Below, one piece after another: positions 56,327-64,000 of a stretch of 64,000 nucleotides of DNA; the first letter of the stretch is position 1; every line of letters begins with the position of its first letter. Location: positions 636,888,585 through 636,952,584 of the forward strand of contig OX422210.1 of NCBI GenBank assembly GCA_949130495.1, in the 5' to 3' direction. This DNA is from Sambucus nigra (Eukaryota; Streptophyta; Magnoliopsida; Dipsacales; Adoxaceae). The translations under genes and the position numbers were made by a program. The notes under the pieces were generated by a model that did not search any database, was not told where the DNA came from, and saw only the letters and a list, made by a program, of their open reading frames with translations.

Positions 56327-58836
56327 TGTGACACCCCGCTCAATAAAATACCGAGTGATCAGTCCTATATCAAATTAAACAGAAATCTCATCTGGTTCAT
56401 TCTTAGCATCACTGTCAATTTTTTTTTTAATTACTAACCACCTAGCCTTTCATTAAGCTGATGTCAAATTTTATCTTTATTTATCCAACCTAATAACCCA
56501 AAATAGGAATGAAACTAATACATGCCACAAAGTAAGTACAATAGGCAGTCGAACAACGTCGACTACAAGCCATCCACCAATGCGAATATCAAAGTACCTC
56601 AATGCGTGTCAATACCAAAAAGTACAAGTCTGAAAGTACAACTGACAAGATCCCTATCTAAGATATAAGGAGATAAAGGACTATATCAAAAGATCCACAG
56701 CAGTCCACATAGCTGCAGCCACGTACCCTATAAGAAGGAGTCAAGCCTGGCACCCTTGTGGGAGGACACCTAAAAGGTTTTTGAAAATATTTTATAGCAA
56801 GGGTTAGAACCCAAAACATTTGAAAAATATTTAGCAAGTGAATTTAAATGCAATAAGTAAATATGCAAATGCTCTTCATAATTAAATTAGTGGCGCGCAC
56901 TCCCTTGAGTTTACCTCACCCCTCAACTAATGTGCACGCCTACCGACTATAAACTCCCCATCTAGCTAACCCTCCATAACTAAATTTGTCTCATATATTT
57001 CACTACTCCCCACTATCCCTACTTGAGTGAGTATTGTATACATTTTATGGTTTATTAGCCACATTAGCTTACTCAAATCAATTTATATTTTATGTCATAT
57101 AACATTCTCATACGTTATATCCTTTAGACCATTCACATCATGTATAGGAGTTATAAGTTATATTTCACAGTAACTTACTTATATCCGCAACCAACTTGAT
57201 ACCATATAACCACAAGTTATATTATTTATGCATTTCATACCATGCATATATATAATTTCCCGTATATAATTATGCACTATATATACGTATCATATCTCAA
57301 CATTCACACATATGTAGGATATATAATGCAATCACCGAAAGCATAGAAGGCGGACATAGTTCCCGTCGAAAGTGTTTGCTCCATACCAACGGTCCACCCC
57401 TAAGTCACAGGCGCTATGGCTTGAGGATTATACTCACCCTGCTCCTCAAGTGAGGGGGATTCACCCTCATCGCGCAACCTCCTATGATAGAATTTATATT
57501 GGTATGGCTTTACTATATATATTACTCACACAAATATATATTACTCATATATGTACTACACACCGACGTATATAGAAATCCAGGCTATTGGAGTATTATG
57601 CCCATACCCAAGCCTAAAATATTTAAGTCTACGCCCCGACTTCCTTATTATTATTATTTACACATTATTTTCCCTTATCTTAATGTAACCTCTTTTCAAG
57701 TATACTCGACCACCCTATCCCTCGGCCCGAAATTAAGTGTTTCTAGTCCACCCTTTAATTTTATACAATCAAGTTTAATCACTTTAAACAATAAGACCAC
57801 AACATGCTAAATCATGAACCCTCATCTCGATTATCATGAAATTTAGTCAAATAAATGACAAGGTTAAGTATTCCCAAATTAACCATAATTCAATATTAAA
57901 TTTCACAATTTCAGTTGGGGCACAAATTTTAAATTTCCAACACAGTAGGTCTGAAGCGGGGGATTTCAGAGATCTGACAACCATTAGAGGTCCTTCGAAT
58001 GATAGTGGATCTCGTTCGAACGAATTACCATGTCGTTCGAACGACCATGGTAATTATTCCTCTCTCTTGCTTCTGCATAAACCCAATCCGCCATTGATGA
58101 ACTTAAAACCCTTGTTTTGAACAGATTTATGCAGAAACGTTCCCTAAATTCATCCTAAGTCCCTTTCTCCATTACAACAATTTTAGCCCTAATAATCTCG
58201 TTAATTTTCGAATCCTCAATCATCAATTGCATCATTTTACAAATCATCTACAAATTTATAATCCTGAATTTATGCAAGAACTAACCCTAGAATTTCAATT
58301 GGATTATACCTCTTTTGATATGAATAGCAAGATACAATTTAATACTCAAAATTTAAACCACTTGCCTTAACCAAGATGATCCAAGGCTTTGAAGATGAAG
58401 TTGAATTGCAATTGTCTCTTCAAGATCCCCAAAATCACTTTTCCTTTGGCTTTTCCTTTCTTCTCTTCCTTTTTGTCTTCTATTATGACTTAATGATGTT
58501 TAACCCCTTGCACAATACTATTCACGTTTTGGGCCTATGGGCCCCAATTAAAATGGCCCAAACTCTCTTTATTAAGTTCACAAATGTGTAATTGGACCCC
58601 AATACCCAATATATGTATGTACCCACTTCTTTTGGACTAATTCCACTCTACCGGACTCAACCGCGCACTTAAAATCGCCATCCAGATTATATTTATAAAA
58701 TAAATCCTCACTCGTTAACTTATTTTAAATATAACCACTTTTAAATATTTCCATTCATTAATTCTCATTAATAAAGAATTACTAATTACTGAATTAATAA
58801 ATTAAAATAATTACTCAAAAATTACAAGGTGTTATA
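56327..58836. mobile_element. Solo LTR, 2.5 kb, inside MULE transposase gene
   Basis: Ends TGTGACACCCCG...AAGGTGTTATA, an inverted TGT(A/G)ACACC terminus typical of Tekay/Del-type chromovirus LTRs. Perfect ATATA duplication at 56322-56326 and 58837-58841. No pol coding inside. Orientation is uncertain; the right-hand terminus read on the minus strand (TATAACACC) suits an LTR start. A near-perfect 33-bp palindrome centred on TCGTTCGAACGA is at 58023-58055. Confidence 0.8.
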
Positions 58837-58841
58837 ATATA

Positions 58842-59430
58842 TAAGTCACAAGCATCACTGTTTTGAAGGAGGTGTAGTGGAATTTCGGGATAAATTGCGA
58901 AAGTATGTCGTTGAGGTTGGGTTCATTATCTACAATAAATGGATACTTTTACATACGAAGTTTGAATAATGAGCATACATGTAGAGGTGTCTTTTGTAGT
59001 CCGTCGGTCAAAATGATAGTCTCCAAGTTGGTTTCAACATTGGTAACCGATGATCTTAGAGATAACCCACTATTGAGACCAATTGATATAGTTAGAGATA
59101 TGAAGAAGAATTATGGTCTCGATATAGCCTATCAACGTGCATGGCGTGTGAAAGAGATGGTTTTTGTTGATATATATGGTGATGAAAAGGTTTCTTATGC
59201 ATTAATGAATAATTATCGAGAACTTCTATTGTAGTATAATCCTGGGTCACATTGTATCCTTGATGTGAAACTTGAGAGTAAAAAATTCAAGAGAATATTT
59301 GTAATGTTTAGAGGATGTATTTATGGATTCCAGTACTGCAAACCCGTTTTATTTCTTGACGTCACCTTTTTGAAGAGCCGTTACCGCGGAACAATATTGT
59401 CAGCAATTGCAAAGAATGGGAACAGTGGTA
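58842..59430 (+). pseudogene. MULE transposase, DNA-binding and first catalytic part
   Basis: Resumes after the solo LTR with VEFRDKLRKYVVEVGF (58880-58925). Then LNNEHTCRGVF (a zinc-binding His-Cys end of the FAR1/MuDR fold), SPSVKMIVSKLVSTLVTDDL, PIDIVRDMKKNYGLDIAYQR and AWRVKEMVFVDIYG. After a stop (59234) the catalytic core starts: KRIFVMFRGCIYGFQYCKPV, then LFLDVTFLKSRYRGT, where the Asp is the first catalytic residue, ending AIAKNGNSG at 59430 before a GTAAAT donor-like sequence. Several in-frame stops. Confidence 0.78.
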
Positions 59431-60050
59431 AATTAATTCTAAATATTTTATTTTGTGTATTGCATTCACATTTTGTTTGCTCCGTTGCAGATCATCAAAA
59501 TACAAGTATAACAATGTGAATTACCTTTAAATATCTTTTTTTAGTTCACGTGTACTTTACATTTTTATGCGTGTTTTTTGATGATATGTGTTGTTATGTT
59601 GAATACAAACTAAAGTACACGCATAAAAATGTAAAGTACATGTGAATGTTTCTGTTAATTTCACGTGTACTTTTTATTTTTATGCGTGTACTTTGATGAT
59701 ACGTGTTGTTAGTTAGAAATAAATCCAAGTACACGCAAAAAAATGTTAAGTACTTTTGAATGTCTTTGTTTAGTTCACGTGTACTTTACATTTTTATGCA
59801 TGTACTTTGATTATAAGTGTTGTTATTTGCAACCAATTCAAAGTACAAGTAAAAGATTGTAAAGTAAACGTGCATGTATTTGTATCTTGATCACGTGTAC
59901 TGTACATTTTTATGTTTTGTCTTGTTATTTTCAAACAATGCAAAGTAAACACATACTATATTTCCTATGTGTTTTAAGGTCTGTGCCTATAACATCAATT
60001 TACGATGTGTTCTATATGGATATGTTATTTATTTTAATTTTGATATATTT
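59431..60050 (+). repeat. Putative intron with four ~115-bp palindromic repeats
   Basis: Between the GNSG block and the next catalytic block. TTCACGTGTACTTTAC-like sequence recurs at 59545, 59660, 59774 and 59890, spacing 114-116 bp. The first module (59545-59645) pairs with itself: CACGTGTACTTTACATTTTT...GCGTGT, then ACACGC...AAAAATGTAAAGTACATGTG. GTAAATTA at 59430 could be a donor; no clear acceptor AG abuts the next block. Confidence 0.75.
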
Positions 60051-61090
60051 TAATATTTCATGCCTTTTTTCTCTTGCATGCGTTGTTGTTGATTCTGAAA
60101 TGGAAGATAACTGGATGTGGTTTCTTGTCAATTTGCATAATGCAGTAGATGATCAATATCAAAACATAACGTTTATATCCGATCGAAACAATGGATTAAT
60201 TGAAGTTATTTTGGGGGTCTTTCCAATGTCTGCACATTCCTATTGTATACATCATTTATAAGGGAATATAAAGAAGTAAATTCATGGGAATTTTGGTGGA
60301 TTTCGAAAGAAAATTATTAAAGATTTTATGTCTTGTACATATGCTGTCTCAGTAGAAAATTGTTAAGGAAGGATGAGCCGGTGTTGCTGATTTTATTAAT
60401 AATTTGCCTCTCGAGAATCGGACCTGTGCATATTTCCCCGGTAAATGGTATGGTAACATGGCATCTAGTGTTGCTGAGTCATTCAATTCATAGATTTTGA
60501 AGGAAAGACATTTACCAGTAATGAATATGCTCGGTAAATTGAGAGTGAAGATTATGATTTTCAATGCAAACAAACTTGTTGAGTCTGACACTTGGACAAA
60601 TGAGTTATATCCTTTTTTTCAAAAGTTGTTGAATGATAATTGGAATAAAGTTCGACATTGGACTATTAGTCGCTCAAGTCAAAATGTATTTGAAGTTCAT
60701 TCAGAAGTGCGAGCAACGGTTGACTTAGAAGAAAGAACTTGTTCTTGTAAGAGTTAACAGATAAGATGTTTTCCATGTTCTCATGTTGTTTCTGGTGTAC
60801 GGAGGATAAGGACCAGTATTTATGAGTACATTGAGGAGTATTATAAGGTATCTTTCTACATAAAATCATACTTGATACCTATAGTTCCTCTTCCTGATTT
60901 GATTTCCTTAAACATTTCTATACCTAAAAATTCATCTGTCCTTCCAGCAGTGACAAAGAGACCGATATACAGGCCAAGAAATAAGAGAATAACGTCTTCT
61001 GGTGAGATCACAGTAAATTAAGTTTCTTGCTCTAGGTGTAGTAAAATTGGTCATTACAAGTCTACATGTAAAGAACCCATTTGGTTACGT
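60051..61090 (+). pseudogene. MULE transposase, second catalytic part, SWIM and CCHC fingers
   Basis: 60060-60260 reads LACVVVDSEMEDNWMWFLVN, ITFISDRNNGLIEVI (second catalytic Asp), then the CxxH-type motif SAHSYCIHHL. After a gap come GKWYGNMASSVAESFN (60440-60490; the Glu may be the third acid, not certain) and KERHLPVMNMLGKLRVKIM. A SWIM finger follows: VDLEERTCSCKS, an in-frame stop at 60756, then CFPCSHVVSGVRR. Near 61026 is a CCHC knuckle, CSRCSKIGHYKSTC. The order is standard for plant MULEs, but the frame is broken. Confidence 0.8.
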
Positions 61091-61194
61091 TTAAAATTGT
61101 TGAATTAATTCATTTTAACCATTTGATTGAATAAATTATTTAATAACCTATTTGTTTTGAATAAATGAATGTAATTTGAATGTTTAGTTTCAGA

Positions 61195-61930
61195 AAAGTA
61201 CACGTATTTTTCATCAAATACACGTGATTATTTTTCCTAATGTTCACGTGTACTTTACATTTTACACTCTAAATTTGCTTGTACTATATTATATTTGCGT
61301 GTACTTTATTAATTTTGTGTTTACTTTAATTCATTCATTGTAAACATTTGATTGAATAAAATTATCTTAAAACACATTTAATTGAATAAAGGAATGTAAT
61401 ATTATTTTTTATAGGATCAAATACCAAATTTTCCTTTAATCATTTTTAATGCACATTTAGTTCAAGTCTTTTACTTTGTTCCAAAAATTCCCTCAAACAC
61501 ATATTTACTAATATTTTCTTATTTTTAAAAGTCCGCACTAGCGGCATTCGTCCCCCACCTCCCTCCCCCACCATACCAGCCTAACTGTACTTCATTTTTT
61601 TAATGTATTTATGTTGTGTGTGTCTTTGTGGAATAAAGTAAAATGGCTGTAGTAAATGTATATTAAAAAATATTTGAGGGTCTTTTTGATAAAAGCCTAA
61701 TTTTTTAATTTATTTTTTGTGTAGCAGTTCAACAAAGTACACGTATTTTTCATAAAATACACGTGATCATTTTTCCTAATTTTCACGTGTACTTTATTAT
61801 ATTTGCATGTACTTTACATTTTTACACTCTAAATTTGCTTGTACTATATTATATTTGTGTGTACTTTATTAAGTACGCGTGTATTTTATTAAATTTATGT
61901 TTACTTTAATTCATTCATTGTAAACATTTG
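61195..61930 (+). repeat. Two diverged copies of an AAAGTACACG-rich block
   Basis: Blocks at about 61195-61330 and 61733-61915 share AAAGTACACGTATTTTTCAT, AAATACACGTGAT, TTCACGTGTACTTTA, GCTTGTACTATATTATATTTG and GTGTACTTTATTAA, about 538 bp apart. Between them lies a C-rich stretch (CCCCCACCTCCCTCCCCCACC, 61552-61572) and AT-rich sequence. No gene. Confidence 0.8.
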
Positions 61931-62194
61931 ATTTAATACAATTATTTTAAAAACCCAACGATATAAGTCATCGTTCGAGATATAACTATATTATATAGGT
62001 TTTAGTGTATGATATAAGTCACAATACATGCATGAAAGAAATAATTTTTTATTAAAATAAAAAAAAGTACAATTTTTATTCATAACAAAAGCTGGAAAAA
62101 AAAAGACTGCTAGTTGGAAAAGCTATTAAAGGCATCTGTGAAGTTAGGAAGAGAGTCGACAAAATTCGAGTGCCCTCGAATTTCTTATTTCAAT

Positions 62195-62430
62195 ACAGCT
62201 ACAAGGTTTTCATGGTAAGCCTTCTTCTCCATCGTCTCGATAATTTTATGTGTAACCTCATGTGTATAGAAAGACATGAGGCCTTTATGTGTTTGAGGAG
62301 GGTCCTCATCCACATAAAATAAATATATGGGTTTGGGAGGAAGTCCAGAGTAGCCTTTCCTGACATATGTTTGAAACTGATCAAATGCATTTTCATATAA
62401 GGAAAGAGTTTTCTCAATTTCCTTTATCTA
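62195..62430 (-). pseudogene. Open exon-like segment after the Ulp1-like gene, unknown
   Basis: Minus strand from about 62424: KEIEKTLSLYENAFDQFQTY, VRKGYSGLPPKPIYLFYVDE, DPPQTHKGLMSFYTHEVTHK, IIETMEKKAYHENLVAVLK and a stop. The frame has no ATG of its own near its start, so it is probably a downstream exon. The stop is followed in frame by more protein-like sequence (GHSNFVDSLPNFTDAFNSFS). I do not recognise the family. It could be the C-terminus of the Ulp1-like protein or a separate passenger gene. Confidence 0.4.
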
Positions 62431-62963
62431 TTTTTTCTTCTTCTTTCTTCGCTTTCTAAAGTAGCTCGCGACATTTCTGTAGGGATACTCATTATCTAAT
62501 TTTTACTTGAGATGTAATGGTTAAGAACGGTAAAAAATTACTCTTTTATAGGCCAAATAAAAGCTATATTTTCTTTGTCCAGAAGTAGTAGGGATAGTGA
62601 GCTGCTGAGTTTAATAGATAGTTTTTGGTTATCGTGTCTTGCTGAATAAATATATATATAAACTATCCATTGCAAAATCAAAATTATTTAATTACTCGGT
62701 GCATGTACTTTGTTTATATTGCGTGTACTTTGAATTAAATACCGCGTGTACTTTGTTTCATTACCTTTAATTTGAAGAATCCATGCGTGTTCTTTGTTTC
62801 CTTACACTTACGTGCATTGTTTGTGTAGTTATCATTTGTGTATACCTTACGTGATTTGTGGCTCAAGCCAGTAACAATACACCGTTTTGGTGTAATACAT
62901 ATAATAAACAATAACCAATATAAAACAAAACAAATTACAAATATGGTATGTATTTGAATGAAT

Positions 62964-63960
62964 TTATAAAAGGTCTTTCTCTTTTTCGGGGAAGAAATAT
63001 TCTGAAAAAATAATTTCACTTAGTACATATGCTATGTGTTTTAGCATTTCAGGGTCTTGAAAGGATTTTTGCAATTCCTTATTTTTGCTAATTTGTCTAA
63101 TGAAGTACACGCAAAACACCCCGCAGTCAACCCTGAAATTAAAATAAAACAAATATACAAATTAGAATGATGTGAATCAATTTTTTTGCAAATATACAAA
63201 TTAGTACTTTATAGAAATTAACTTTTTGCTTATATATTATATTGCTTAGGGCATTCATGATCTCTTATTAGGTCAAATTTGAGATCACTTTCCAACAATA
63301 AATCTATTGTTCTTTTTTTTTTATATCCCGTCAATAGATCATCATGAAGTGTAAACTCATTAGGTGTTCCTTCATCAATTGTTCTCTGAGTTACAAAACC
63401 ATTTTTTCCATTGTTTATGCTTTGGTCTTCAATACGTACAGTGTTTCTTGGAAGACAGAAAACTGTTAAGAGGATAAATAGTGAATGTATACAAATAAAA
63501 AAGTACATGTAGATTAAAGAGTGAAAAGTACACGCATAATATTAAAGTAAACATGCTTAGTATTTGTGAATTTCACGTGTATTTTAAAATATAATGCGTG
63601 TACTTTGATACTCTGGGTGATTATGTTCAACTAATAAAAAGTACACGCATTATATTGTAAAGTACACATGAATAATATAAGTACAGGTAACATGACTAAT
63701 TAAGTTTAGTCTCTAACCATTTTTTTGGCATCATCGAAGTATATTGTGTTTTCTTCCTTGTCGTCCGGTCGAAGGGAATCCATATGGACAACTTTCTTTT
63801 AGTCTTTGTATATCGTAAGTAATGTGAAATGTCCTGCTTCATGTCTTAGTATAATGAACAAATTATTACAACTGCCTGAGTATTCAAATAAATCTCTGTA
63901 TAACTCTCCCTTCTTATTGACTTCATTTTTGCTACAAGCTTCTATCTGAAAAAAATTATT
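62964..63960 (-). pseudogene. Ulp1 (C48)-like cysteine protease gene
   Basis: Three minus-strand pieces. From 63950: CNNLFIILRHEAGHFTLLTI (catalytic His in GHFTLL), a stop after YKD, then VHMDSLRPDD (catalytic Asp in MDSL). From about 63460: NTVRIEDQSINNGKNGFVTQ, DLKFDLIRDHECPKQ (Gln of the oxyanion hole). After an intron ending AATTTCAG (about 63134), VDCGVFCVYFIRQIS holds the catalytic Cys, then KHIAYVLSEIIFSEYFF. All four active-site residues are visible. The donor splice site is unclear and one in-frame stop is present. Convergent to the transposase gene. In this family it may cleave SUMO-like conjugates; its role in MULEs is unknown. Confidence 0.7.
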
Positions 63961-64000
63961 GACATTGTGTTAATGAATTTTTTTTTGTGATTTTGATTCA

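Larger units (their letters stand above)
55580..63960 (+). mobile_element. Mutator-like element (MULE) with transposase and Ulp1-type gene
   Basis: Plus-strand transposase pieces (55824-61090) and a convergent minus-strand Ulp1-like gene (62964-63960), with the AAAGTACACG motif family across all non-coding parts. MULEs carrying Ulp1-like genes (Kaonashi type) are known in plants. Terminal inverted repeats and the 9-bp target duplication were not found; the right end is likely outside the window and the left edge is approximate. A solo LTR interrupts the transposase gene. Confidence 0.65.

Overview
The window is nuclear DNA of a flowering plant, probably a eudicot. It is AT-rich and consists almost entirely of nested, mostly broken transposable elements. 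I see no intact ordinary host gene, no rRNA or tRNA gene and no CRISPR array. Plant origin is shown by Ty3/gypsy elements of the Tat and Athila type (dual RNase H, tRNA-Asp primer sites), a CACTA transposon with TNP2 and Transposase_24-type genes, a Ty1/copia element primed by initiator tRNA-Met, and a Mutator-like element (MULE) with an Ulp1-type protease.

Layout. 1-343: LTR-like piece. 344-3975 (+): Tat retrotransposon fragment (RT, two RNase H domains, integrase, end of an antisense ORF). 3976-4690: AT-rich filler with a 19-C tract. About 4690-12785 (-): Athila-type element with gag, protease, RT, RNase H, integrase, primer site and one LTR; a 93-bp Tourist-like MITE sits in its 3' part. 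12786 to about 50350 (+): a second Tat element, about 9 kb of its own sequence, opened by three later insertions. These are a CACTA transposon at 14980-31475 (target duplication CCA, inside RT), a non-autonomous LTR element at 37005-43475 (duplication ACTGT, inside the antisense ORF), and a copia-derived gag-only element at 44149-49676 (duplication ATAAG).

The CACTA element itself holds a 2.7-kb solo LTR (18867-21601) inside its TNP2 gene and a 5.7-kb non-coding LTR element (24497-30174, duplication CCTAT). Without these it is about 8.1 kb. 50350-55120: LTR-like sequence, a solo LTR (52081-53524) and minus-strand coding remnants. 55125 to the window end: a MULE with a plus-strand transposase gene, split by a solo LTR (56327-58836; duplication ATATA), and a minus-strand Ulp1-like gene facing it. 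A short motif (AAAGTACACG or its complement) is scattered through all its non-coding parts.

Two non-autonomous retroelements still carry a long open frame: a 302-aa acidic protein of unknown function (38824-39732) and a 609-aa copia-type Gag (46705-48534). Every transposase, RT, integrase and protease frame seen carries stops, frameshifts or lost catalytic residues, so mobilisation would need proteins from elsewhere. Nesting gives the order: the second Tat element is oldest, and the CACTA, the ACTGT element and the gag-only element came later. Boundaries, target duplications and LTR comparisons were read by eye from the sequence; family names rest on motif recognition without a database search.
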